This document shows, piece after piece, positions 23,365-31,549 of a DNA stretch of 37,248 nt. Location: NCBI GenBank assembly GCA_944332555.1, contig CALVKF010000010.1:1-37248 (forward strand), written 5' to 3'. Position numbers and translations under genes: made by a program. The DNA comes from an uncultured Bacilli bacterium. Lineage in GTDB: Bacteria > Bacillota_I > Bacilli_A > RF39 > UBA660. Under the pieces are notes generated by a model. The model had not been told where the DNA came from. It did not search any database and worked only from the letters and a program-made list of their open reading frames with translations. The stretch's first letter is position 1, and each line of letters begins with the position of its first letter.

Positions 23365-24885
23365 TTATTCAACTATAGAACTAATATTATTAAGTCTTTC
23401 TTCTAGTTCAGCAATTTTATCTTCTAATTCACTAATTGTTTCATCTTTATTATAATTTTCTTCTTCTAATCTATTAATTTCATTGATATAATATGATTCT
23501 TGTTCCATTTCTTCTTCATACTTGTTTTGTTCTAAAATAGTATTATTTTTCAATGTTTCAATATTACTTGAACTGGTCGTAATAGTAATACTTACATAAC
23601 TAAAATCATCATAATTATATAAAACTTTATCTTTTAAATCATCTTTAAGTAAGTCTAGGTAATTCATAGTTTTATTCCATGGAACATAACTATAAGCATT
23701 TAAATATTTATTAAATATTTCCACATTCATACTTAAATAATCTTCATAATATAAGACATTTACTTTTATTTGATCAGTTAAAGTATCATCAACTACATAT
23801 TCTAAATCATAATAGCCACCAATTGAAACTACTAAATTATCTTGCATATCAAAGACATATTCTTCTGTTTCTAATTTAGCATTGATAGGAAGTTTATCAA
23901 TGTATTCTACCCTAGTAAATTCATAAGTGGCAGTAGCACAACCAATACCAAATACAACAATACTACTCATAAATACCCAAAACATTCTTTTAAAAGGAAT
24001 AGTACTACTTAACAAAAATCTAATTAATAGTTCCGTAATAATTCCTAAAACAACTGTTGCTCCAAGTAAAGTTATAAATACTCCGATAAAATGAATGCCA
24101 ATAAATTCAGCAATTAAAGATAAAGTTGTACCAATTACTAGTATTATAAAGAATAGTAAAACAGGCATTAATATAAAGAATAAACATATCTTAATAAAAA
24201 TTGTAAATAATCTTCCTAGTACATCAAAAATAACAAATGAATGTTTTTCGGCTTTTTCTGGTATTTTTATTTCTTCTTTAATAACTTCAGTTTTTTCTTC
24301 ATTTTCTTCTTTATTAACTTTTTCTTTTGTCTTTACTACACCATTATATTTATCTAAGAATCTACTTTTATAAACAAAGATAAATATTGTAACAAATAAA
24401 ATTAGATAAATTACATTTGATAAAAATAACCAAATACTATTTAAAATATCAAATGCTTTTGGAGAAAAATTAATAAATATATCTCGTACTGATGCATTGA
24501 TATAATTAAATGGTATTTTTAAAACTAATAATATTAAAAATAAAATTATTAATTCTGTAATACATTTAGCAAGTTCTTTTTTGCTCATATTTTTAAACAT
24601 TTCAATACTTTTATTAATCATATCAAGTATTGCATAGAAGATGTTGCTAAAATTATTTTTCTTCTTATCCATTATGTTTTTATCAGTAATTTCATCATTA
24701 GTTAGTTCATCTAGCGAAACATTAAATATTTTACATAGACTTAATAATTTATCCATTTCGGGGTATGTTGTACCACTTTCCCATTTAGATACTGATTGTC
24801 TTGAAACATCTAGTAAATCTGCTAGTTGTTCTTGAGAATACCCTTTTTCCTTTCTTAACTTTTGGAGTTTTTCACAAAACTTCAT
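23365..24885 (-). CDS. XRE-type HTH protein with membrane domain and coiled coil
   Basis: 506 residues. An XRE helix-turn-helix (about 3-58: LRKEKGYSQEQLADLLDVSRQSVSKWESG) is fused to a multi-pass membrane region (helices about 105-125, 145-170, 225-260, 262-290 and 300-320), then an extracytoplasmic or cytoplasmic domain and a C-terminal coiled coil (about 450-500, rich in E, N and L). A charged linker (about 185-215) separates the membrane parts. HTH plus membrane fusions of this kind often act as membrane-bound regulators. It has a leader nearly identical to that of the 40-residue peptide gene at 26292, including the GGTGGTGAATT before the ATG. Confidence 0.82.
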   Translation of the reverse strand: MKFCEKLQKLRKEKGYSQEQLADLLDVSRQSVSKWESGTTYPEMDKLLSLCKIFNVSLDELTNDEITDKNIMDKKKNNFSNIFYAILDMINKSIEMFKNMSKKELAKCITELIILFLILLVLKIPFNYINASVRDIFINFSPKAFDILNSIWLFLSNVIYLILFVTIFIFVYKSRFLDKYNGVVKTKEKVNKEENEEKTEVIKEEIKIPEKAEKHSFVIFDVLGRLFTIFIKICLFFILMPVLLFFIILVIGTTLSLIAEFIGIHFIGVFITLLGATVVLGIITELLIRFLLSSTIPFKRMFWVFMSSIVVFGIGCATATYEFTRVEYIDKLPINAKLETEEYVFDMQDNLVVSIGGYYDLEYVVDDTLTDQIKVNVLYYEDYLSMNVEIFNKYLNAYSYVPWNKTMNYLDLLKDDLKDKVLYNYDDFSYVSITITTSSSNIETLKNNTILEQNKYEEEMEQESYYINEINRLEEENYNKDETISELEDKIAELEERLNNISSIVE

Positions 24886-24930
24886 AATTCACCACCTCGC
24901 CATAATTCTATTAAAGAAATTAAAGTTTAA

Positions 24931-24956
24931 CTACCAACTTTCAGTTGCTTTTTGTT
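24931..24956 (-). promoter_or_regulatory. Shared leader motif, copy upstream of the XRE-membrane gene
   Basis: 26-base motif (forward CTACCAACTTTCAGTTGC plus CTTTTTGTT tail) matching 26458-26483 at 24 of 26 positions, 46 bases before the start codon. A GGTTGC-ATTTC-GCAACC hairpin lies next to it at 24964-24980. Confidence 0.65.
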
Positions 24957-25021
24957 GGAATTAGGTTGCATTTCGCAACCCACTAACATATTTTGATATT
25001 TTTTGGCAACCTGGTAGCAAA

Positions 25022-26242
25022 TTAATCTAAATATCTAATATTTATATCAACATCACCATTAATACCTGCAACTCTGCCATTATTACAAAGTTGCCAAAAC
25101 TCATAATCTCCTTCATAATTAGTTTTAGTTGTGTAATGTGCAAGCCATACTGGATAATCTCCCTTAAACCAAATATCCTCTAAATAATTTTTACTACTAT
25201 AAAGCATGCCTTCGTATCCGGCATCCCGAACAGTTTCAACAAAACTATCAGCCATACTTGATAAACCAAAAAAACTTAAATTAAATTCATTATAAAAACT
25301 CCAGTTTTCCCAATCAAAAGCAATTGGTAAATCAACTTTATAATCTTTGATTTGTTCTACTACCCACAAAGCATCACTTATTGCTCTATCTTCACTATTT
25401 GCATATGAATAAAAATAAATTCCAACTGGAATACCAGCCGTATTAGCTCCCTTAATATTTTGTTCAAACTTACTATCAACTAAATTTTCGCCATTAATAC
25501 CACTAGATGTACCAACCCGAATGATAACAAACTCTACTCCGGCCTCTTTAAGAGCATTAAAATCAACATCGCCTTGCCACTTGGAAATATCGAGGCCAAT
25601 CTCTGTATTTTCATTTTTATGAGTATCCACTACTTCCGAAAATAAAGTTTTAGTACTAACACTTCCACTAGAAGTACCACTACTTTTAGGTTCACGAACA
25701 ATTAAATTAAATTCTTTTTCAGTAACATTACCACTATTATCAGTTGCCTTAAATAATAAAGGATAAGTACCGGCCTCTGACATGTTATATTCTCCAATTA
25801 CCTCACAAGTAGGATTAGGATCTGTATCATCACCACATAAAATTTTATCAGTTAGGGAAATATCACTACCAACATTTACTGTATAACTATTATTTAACCA
25901 AATTAAAGGAGCAACATTATCAACAACATTAATTTCATAATTATATTTAACTTTAATATTATCATCATTTATATATTCAAATTCAATTTTCTTTTTACCA
26001 ATATCTGTTGTGTCAATTACATAATCATCGACAATTGTTCCATTTATATCACTAATAAAATCAGATACTTTAACATCACTTAAAAACTCTGTTTCTAATG
26101 TTTCATCTAAAGTAACTTTAATAACAGCATTTTTAACCCTTAAATAATTAATTAAAAAATAACTACCTATACCAATGATTATAACTAAAAAACAAATTAT
26201 AATTATAATATTTTTTTTAGTTAAAAATTTTTTTAAAAACAT
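25022..26242 (-). CDS. Membrane-anchored GH25 lysozyme-like protein
   Basis: 406 residues. N-terminal anchor (about 12-33), an Ig-like region of two modules (about 38-106 and 108-183; the second has the D--G-V-EKEF pattern of bacterial Ig or HYR-like folds), a Ser-rich linker (about 186-200) and a GH25 domain (about 213-406). GH25 landmarks are GLDISKWQG (Asp218), the FDWENW catalytic strand (Asp310, Glu312) and the WQ near the end. GH25 enzymes hydrolyse the glycan strand of peptidoglycan at the NAM-NAG bond. Likely an autolysin or cell-wall remodelling enzyme held at the outer face. Confidence 0.9.
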   Translation of the reverse strand: MFLKKFLTKKNIIIIICFLVIIIGIGSYFLINYLRVKNAVIKVTLDETLETEFLSDVKVSDFISDINGTIVDDYVIDTTDIGKKKIEFEYINDDNIKVKYNYEINVVDNVAPLIWLNNSYTVNVGSDISLTDKILCGDDTDPNPTCEVIGEYNMSEAGTYPLLFKATDNSGNVTEKEFNLIVREPKSSGTSSGSVSTKTLFSEVVDTHKNENTEIGLDISKWQGDVDFNALKEAGVEFVIIRVGTSSGINGENLVDSKFEQNIKGANTAGIPVGIYFYSYANSEDRAISDALWVVEQIKDYKVDLPIAFDWENWSFYNEFNLSFFGLSSMADSFVETVRDAGYEGMLYSSKNYLEDIWFKGDYPVWLAHYTTKTNYEGDYEFWQLCNNGRVAGINGDVDINIRYLD

Positions 26243-26291
26243 AATATACCACCTAGTAAAAGTATATATTAAATATAATTTTTATGCAACA

Positions 26292-26414
26292 TTAACCAAA
26301 CAATTTAATAACATAAACAATAATCATGAGTATTACTATAACAAATAAAACAAAAATAAATACCCTAGCTGTTGCTTTAACTTCTTCAATAAATTCTTTA
26401 ATTTTATAAAGCAT
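26292..26414 (-). CDS. 40-residue single-pass membrane peptide
   Basis: ATG at 26414 to TAA at 26292-26294; GGTGG at 26421-26425 is correctly placed. The product begins MLYKIKEFIEEVKATARV, an amphipathic start, then one hydrophobic helix of about 20 residues and ends KLFG. Too short for most gene callers. It has a leader shared with the XRE-membrane gene (GGTGGTGAATT before the ATG plus the 26-base motif). Function unknown; small membrane peptides may be regulators, partners of neighbouring envelope proteins, or toxins. Confidence 0.65.
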   Translation of the reverse strand: MLYKIKEFIEEVKATARVFIFVLFVIVILMIIVYVIKLFG

Positions 26415-26457
26415 AATTCACCACCATTTAAAGCATAAAAAAATTAGTAGTTAAATT

Positions 26458-26483
26458 CTACCAATTTTCAGTTTCTTTTTGTT
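26458..26483 (-). promoter_or_regulatory. Shared leader motif, copy upstream of the 40-residue peptide
   Basis: 24 of 26 bases identical to 24931-24956, 44 bases before the start codon. The flanking GCAACCTAGT at 26508-26517 also matches GCAACCTGGT at 25006-25015 in nine of ten positions. Confidence 0.65.
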
Positions 26484-26512
26484 ACTTTTCGGTTTATTTT
26501 TAGCTTTGCAAC

Positions 26513-26821
26513 CTAGTTTACATCATTTATTTCTTCCCATTTAGCAGTAATAGTTAAATCTTTTGTTACGGGTTCATCAAAGTTATATTCAGTATCATCA
26601 ACATACCAACCTACAAATTCATATCCGTCATATGATGGATCTTCGGGTCTTTTTACTGTATCATTTATTTTTACTTGTTGTGTTTCTATTCCCGGACCTA
26701 ATCTAACTTCAAATGTTACTGTAAATGTTCTTAAATAATTCATATAGATAAATATTCCTAAAACTATAATTATTAAAAGAATTCCCCCAAGAATTATTTT
26801 TTTCGTATCTATTTTTTCCAT
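26513..26821 (-). CDS. Membrane-anchored InlB-repeat protein
   Basis: 102 residues: one N-terminal membrane helix (about 9-28) and a single InlB/Flg_new-type repeat (about 33-96) with the family pattern FTVTFEV...VKRPEDPSYDGYEFVGWYVDD...TITAKW. The domain is a beta-grasp-like adhesion or spacer module, here alone. It starts seven bases after the trxB stop and looks like the last gene of the uvrA-lgt-trxB run, although its role there is unexplained. Confidence 0.82.
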   Translation of the reverse strand: MEKIDTKKIILGGILLIIIVLGIFIYMNYLRTFTVTFEVRLGPGIETQQVKINDTVKRPEDPSYDGYEFVGWYVDDTEYNFDEPVTKDLTITAKWEEINDVN

Positions 26822-26828
26822 TATAACC

Positions 26829-27704
26829 TCACTTCATATTATATATAACTCTTGCTCCATCACTCGTTGCTGTAACTAATTGATAAACATCTTTTTTTAT
26901 ACAATCCCCAATAGCATAAACTCCTTTTATTGGAGATGCAAATTTTTCATCTACTTTAACATAACCTTCTTCATCTAAAATCTCATTTGGTACTATCTCT
27001 GTTGCGGGTGTATATCCAATATAAATAAACAAACCAGAAACATCTAGTGTATCATTATTATCTAACAATATACCAGATAATCTTCCGTTCTTTTCTTCAA
27101 GTTCTTTTATATTAGCATTATAAATCACTTCAATTTTAGGATTATCTTTAATGTTTTCTACTAACATTTCTTCTCCTCTGAAGCCATCTCTTCTGTTGAT
27201 AAGATATATCTTATCAACAATATTTGCTAAATATAAAGCTTCTTGCAAGGCACTATTACCAGTTCCAACTACTGCAATAGTTTTATCTTTAAAGAATGCT
27301 CCATCACACATGGCACAAGTAGATAATCCATGACCTAATAATTCCTGTTCATTATCTAACCCTAAAAATTTTGGTTTTCTACCCATTGCTAAAATTATTT
27401 TTTTGGCTTTATATTCTTGATTAGTAGTTTTAACTATTTTTATATCTTTGTCTAATTCTAGACTAATTACTTCTTCTAATACAAAAGGGATATCTAGAGA
27501 ATTTACTTGTTCTAATAAATTAACAGCAAAATCTGGACCACTTATATCTATAAGCCCCGGATAGTTACTAATTTTATCAATATTATTAAGTATTCCTCCG
27601 GGCATACCTTTATCGATAATCAATACTTTTTTATTACTTCTTTTAGCATAAATTCCTGCCGTTATACCAGAAATTCCCATGCCAATAATTATAATATCAT
27701 ACAT
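26829..27704 (-). CDS. trxB: Thioredoxin reductase
   Basis: 291 residues. FAD-binding GMGISGITAGIYA at 8-20, redox pair Cys130-Cys133 in CAMCDG, NADPH-binding GTGNSALQEA (about 147-156), and the closing GVYAIGDC of the FAD site. Reduces thioredoxin with NADPH. ATG follows the lgt stop directly (TAAATG), with GAGG six bases before it. Confidence 0.95.
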   Translation of the reverse strand: MYDIIIIGMGISGITAGIYAKRSNKKVLIIDKGMPGGILNNIDKISNYPGLIDISGPDFAVNLLEQVNSLDIPFVLEEVISLELDKDIKIVKTTNQEYKAKKIILAMGRKPKFLGLDNEQELLGHGLSTCAMCDGAFFKDKTIAVVGTGNSALQEALYLANIVDKIYLINRRDGFRGEEMLVENIKDNPKIEVIYNANIKELEEKNGRLSGILLDNNDTLDVSGLFIYIGYTPATEIVPNEILDEEGYVKVDEKFASPIKGVYAIGDCIKKDVYQLVTATSDGARVIYNMK

Positions 27705-28514
27705 TTAAAACCTCACTGCATTAGTAGAATCTTGATCATATAAGTCTTCATATCTACCTTTTCTACTAGTAATCATTAGCATAAGTAGACCAATTATAAT
27801 CATTACTACTGATACTATTTGAGCAACTTTAAATCCTCCGAGCATTAGAGAATCTGTTCGCATAGATTCAATTACAAATCTACCTATCCCATACCACATC
27901 AAATATATTGCTGTTGGTTGACCAACTTTAGTAATTGGAATTCTTCTTACTATTAAAATAATGATAAGACCAACTAGACACCATAAAGATTCATATAAGA
28001 ATGTTGGTTCATAATATATTCCTCCGATATTCATGCCATCAATAATAAACTGTGGAATATGTAAGTTTTGCAAGTGTTCTAATGTTGTTGCAGCTCCGTG
28101 GGCTTCCTGATTAAAGAAATTTCCCCATCTACCAATAGCTTGCGCCAAAAGTAAGGCTGGTGCCACAAAATCTAGTAAACGAACAAGTCTTGCTTTATAT
28201 TTTTTACAATATATAAGACAGGTAAGAAGGCCAAAAATAATACCACCATGAATAGCAAGACCACCTTCCCAGATTTTAAATATATCCCAAAAGTTGGTAT
28301 ATAAATCTAAATTAAACACTACAAAATAAAGACGAGCTCCAATAATACCAAAGATTATTGCCCAAAAACACATATTAAAAACAAAATCAGTTGGATAATT
28401 GTGCCTTTTAGCTTCCTTCATAATCATTATAATAGCTAGGAATGCTCCAACTATAATGAGTACTGAATACCATTCTACTTTAAAATCTCCAATAGTAAAT
28501 AGATATCTATCCAT
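27705..28514 (-). CDS. lgt: Prolipoprotein diacylglyceryl transferase
   Basis: 269 residues with about seven membrane helices. The Lgt signature is visible as GRWGNFFNQEAHG, with FLYESLW and RFVIESMRTD downstream. It transfers diacylglycerol from phosphatidylglycerol to the lipobox cysteine of prolipoproteins, so the lipoprotein gene at 2367 and others elsewhere depend on it. Between uvrA and trxB, a common Firmicutes arrangement (lgt is often close to uvrA). Confidence 0.95.
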   Translation of the reverse strand: MDRYLFTIGDFKVEWYSVLIIVGAFLAIIMIMKEAKRHNYPTDFVFNMCFWAIIFGIIGARLYFVVFNLDLYTNFWDIFKIWEGGLAIHGGIIFGLLTCLIYCKKYKARLVRLLDFVAPALLLAQAIGRWGNFFNQEAHGAATTLEHLQNLHIPQFIIDGMNIGGIYYEPTFLYESLWCLVGLIIILIVRRIPITKVGQPTAIYLMWYGIGRFVIESMRTDSLMLGGFKVAQIVSVVMIIIGLLMLMITSRKGRYEDLYDQDSTNAVRF

Positions 28515-28539
28515 ATTACCTCCCTATTCTTTATTAACA

Positions 28540-31347
28540 TTATAGCATTTTTTTAAGAAATTCGCCAGTATAAGAGTTCTTACATTTAGCTACTTCTTCT
28601 GGAGTTCCTGTAGCAATGATTTTTCCACCTAAAGAACCGCCATCTGGACCTAAATCGATTATGTAATCGGCTACTTTAATAACATCTAGATTATGTTCAA
28701 TTACAATAACAGTATCGCCATTATCAACAATTCTATTTAATATTACTAATAATTTTTTAATATCATCAATATGCAGTCCTGTAGTTGGTTCATCAAGAAT
28801 AAATAATGATTTACCAGTAGCTTTCTTTTGTAATTCTTTAGCAAGTTTTACTCTTCCAGCTTCGCCACCCGATAAATTAGGGGCTGGTTCTCCTAGTTTT
28901 ATATATGAAAGACCAACTTCATCCATAACTTTTAATTTGTTATAAATTTTTGGTACATTTTCGAAAAACTCTAAAGCTTCACTAACACGCATATCTAAAA
29001 CTTCACTAATATTTTTACCTTTATATTTAATATCTAGTGTTTCCTTATTATATCTTTTTCCTTTACATACATCACAAGGAACATAGACATCTGCTAGAAA
29101 ATGCATTTCAATTTTCTTAACACCATCACCCCAACAAGCCTCACATCTACCACCTTTAACATTAAAGGAAAATCTGCCTTTATCATAACCTCTTAATTTA
29201 GCTTCTTTAGTTTGAGCAAATATATCTCTGATATCATCAAATACGCCAACATATGTTGCGGGATTACTTCTTGGAGTTCTACCAATTGCATCTTGCGTAA
29301 TTTGGACAACCTTATCAATATTTTCAAGTCCAATAATATCTTTGTGTTTACCAGGAACAACTTTACTTTTATATAATTTATTAGCTAAAGTTTTATATAA
29401 TACTTCATTAATAAGTGATGATTTACCAGAACCAGATACACCAGTTACCACAATAAATTTATTTAAAGGAATATCTACTGAAACATTTTTTAAATTGTTT
29501 TCTTTAGCACCTTTAATACTAATCTTTAAGCCATTACCTTTTCTTCTTTTTTTAGGTACTTCTATTTTTAGTTCTCCGGATAAATATTTACCAGTTAAAC
29601 TATTTGGATTATGCATAACTTCTTCTGGAGTACCCACGGCCATAACCTGACCGCCATAAACACCAGCTCCAGGACCTATGTCAATTAAATAATCTGCCGC
29701 AAGCATTGTATCAGTATCATGTTCAACAACTATTAAAGAATTGCCTAAATCACGCATTTCTTTTAGAGAATTAATTAGTTTTTCATTATCTTTTTGATGC
29801 AAACCAATACTTGGTTCGTCTAAAACATATAAAACTCCCGAAAGACGCGAACCAATTTGGGTTGCTAGTCTTATTCTTTGAGCTTCACCACCCGATAAAG
29901 TTCCCGCACTACGAGTTAAAGTAAGATAAGATAAACCAACATTATTTAAGAATTCGAGTCTTGATATTATTTCTTTTAATATAAGTTCACTAATTTCTTT
30001 TTGTTCATTATTTAACTTTAATTTTCTAACAAATTCTAGTAAATCTCCAATTGACATATCACATAAATCATAAATATTTTTACCATTTATATAAACAGAT
30101 AAAACGGACTTTTTAAGTCTTTTTCCCTTACAAACCGGACAAGCAGTTTCCACCATAAATCCTTGTAACCAATCTCTAATCCAACCACTTTTAGTTTCTA
30201 AGTATCTTCTTTCAAGAGTTGGTATAATTCCTTCATAAGTGCCTTTAGCATTTCTTGTATTACCATTTTTAGAAACATAGTTATATTCTAGTATTTCATC
30301 TGTTCCATATAATAAATAATCTAATTTTTCTCTGGGAATATCCTTTACTTTAGCTGTCATATCAATACCATAATAATCACATACGGCACTAACTTGGGTA
30401 AAATAAGTTGTTGAATCCATACTTATTCCATTTATTGCCCCATCTATTATGGATTTATTAGGATCTGGTATAAGTAATTCTTCACTAATTTTTTGTTTAG
30501 TACCTAAACCTTTACATTCTTCACAAGCACCATATGGCGCATTAAATGAAAAAAGTCTTGGTTCAAGTTCGGGAATCGAATAATTACATTTTAAACAAGC
30601 ATATTTTTCACTCATTAGTATTTCTTCATCATCAACTAAAATAACTACTTTGCCATCAGCTCTTTTAGTAGATGCTTCAATTGCTTCAAAAACTCGTGAC
30701 CTTTCAATATCAGCAATAGTTATTTTATCCATAACAATATCAATATTATCTTTTTTGTTTTTTTCTAGTTCAATATCCCCATTTAAACTCATAATTTTAC
30801 CATTAACACGAACTTTAGAAAAACCATCTTTACGAAGTTCATCAAATAAATCTTTATGAGTTCCTTTTTCCCCATGAACTATTGGGGATAATATTGTTAC
30901 AGTAAGACCTTCATACTCCATTACTTTATTAGTCATTTCTTCAATACTTTGACTAGTAATTGGTATGTGATGATTTGGACAATATGGGGTTCCAATCCTG
31001 GCAAATAACAATCTTAAATAATCATATATTTCCGTAATTGTACCCACAGTTGAACGAGGATTTTTATTCGTTGATTTTTGATCTATGGAAATTGATGGAC
31101 TTAAGCCTTCGATTGAATCAACATCAGGTTTTTCAGATACCCCAATAAATTGACGAGCATACGCCGATAAACTTTCGACATATCTTCTTTGACCTTCGGC
31201 ATAAATAGTATCAAAAGCTAAACTACTTTTACCACTTCCAGATACCCCAGTCATTACAACTAATTTATTTTTAGGTATTTCAATATCTATATTTTTTAAA
31301 TTATTTTCTCTGGCACCTTTTATTATTATTTTATCATTATTTGGCAT
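28540..31347 (-). CDS. uvrA: Excinuclease ABC subunit A
   Basis: 935 residues, full length. Two ABC modules: Walker A GVSGSGKSSLAFDT near residue 34 and GVSGSGKSSLINEV near 630, with signatures LSGGEAQR and LSGGEAGR. Zinc fingers CLKC...CEEC (about 254-280) and CEAC...CDVC (about 735-761) are intact. Damage-recognition subunit of nucleotide excision repair. uvrB and uvrC are not in the window. Upstream lie the divergent surface protein gene and two palindromes. Confidence 0.97.
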   Translation of the reverse strand: MPNNDKIIIKGARENNLKNIDIEIPKNKLVVMTGVSGSGKSSLAFDTIYAEGQRRYVESLSAYARQFIGVSEKPDVDSIEGLSPSISIDQKSTNKNPRSTVGTITEIYDYLRLLFARIGTPYCPNHHIPITSQSIEEMTNKVMEYEGLTVTILSPIVHGEKGTHKDLFDELRKDGFSKVRVNGKIMSLNGDIELEKNKKDNIDIVMDKITIADIERSRVFEAIEASTKRADGKVVILVDDEEILMSEKYACLKCNYSIPELEPRLFSFNAPYGACEECKGLGTKQKISEELLIPDPNKSIIDGAINGISMDSTTYFTQVSAVCDYYGIDMTAKVKDIPREKLDYLLYGTDEILEYNYVSKNGNTRNAKGTYEGIIPTLERRYLETKSGWIRDWLQGFMVETACPVCKGKRLKKSVLSVYINGKNIYDLCDMSIGDLLEFVRKLKLNNEQKEISELILKEIISRLEFLNNVGLSYLTLTRSAGTLSGGEAQRIRLATQIGSRLSGVLYVLDEPSIGLHQKDNEKLINSLKEMRDLGNSLIVVEHDTDTMLAADYLIDIGPGAGVYGGQVMAVGTPEEVMHNPNSLTGKYLSGELKIEVPKKRRKGNGLKISIKGAKENNLKNVSVDIPLNKFIVVTGVSGSGKSSLINEVLYKTLANKLYKSKVVPGKHKDIIGLENIDKVVQITQDAIGRTPRSNPATYVGVFDDIRDIFAQTKEAKLRGYDKGRFSFNVKGGRCEACWGDGVKKIEMHFLADVYVPCDVCKGKRYNKETLDIKYKGKNISEVLDMRVSEALEFFENVPKIYNKLKVMDEVGLSYIKLGEPAPNLSGGEAGRVKLAKELQKKATGKSLFILDEPTTGLHIDDIKKLLVILNRIVDNGDTVIVIEHNLDVIKVADYIIDLGPDGGSLGGKIIATGTPEEVAKCKNSYTGEFLKKML

Positions 31348-31410
31348 AAAATCTTCCTTTCTTGCATTAATTATTTTATCACAAATTATAATGATAATAC
31401 AATCATTTTT

Positions 31411-31428
31411 AACAAACTTTAGTTTGTT
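31411..31428. promoter_or_regulatory. Palindrome upstream of uvrA
   Basis: AACAAACT-TT-AGTTTGTT, perfect eight-base arms, just upstream of the likely uvrA promoter (minus-strand TTGTAT, 18-base spacer, TAAAAT). A variant SOS (LexA) site would fit the gene, but the canonical Firmicutes CGAAC/GTTCG form is absent. Confidence 0.5.
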
Positions 31429-31433
31429 TTTGC

Positions 31434-31456
31434 GCTTTACAATTATATTGTAAAGC
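31434..31456. promoter_or_regulatory. Second palindrome in the uvrA / surface protein gap
   Basis: GCTTTACAAT-TAT-ATTGTAAAGC, perfect ten-base arms, ending 14 bases before the -35 of the surface protein promoter. Either an operator or a hairpin. Confidence 0.55.
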
Positions 31457-31470
31457 TAATTATTTTGAAT

Positions 31471-31499
31471 TTGACAAAAACGATGTTTTATGGTAAAAT
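31471..31499 (+). promoter_or_regulatory. Promoter of the Asn-rich surface protein
   Basis: TTGACA (31471-31476), 17-base spacer, TAAAAT (31494-31499). It shows that translation cannot start at the first open codon (31490) and supports the ATG at 31550. Confidence 0.85.
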
Positions 31500-31549
31500 A
31501 TTGTCGACTTAAGAAATATAGGTTTTCCTATTATAAAGGGGGTACTGAT

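Noticed and set aside
23180-23455. Plus-strand open frame over the second small RNA
   Set aside because: It crosses the CotF terminator and the RNA hairpins, has no ribosome site and runs into the antisense of the XRE gene.
29342-30859. Plus-strand frames within uvrA (and similar ones in the SufC, CDF, trxB, ABC and FtsX-type genes)
   Set aside because: They are antisense to strongly conserved domains and lack ribosome sites and promoters.
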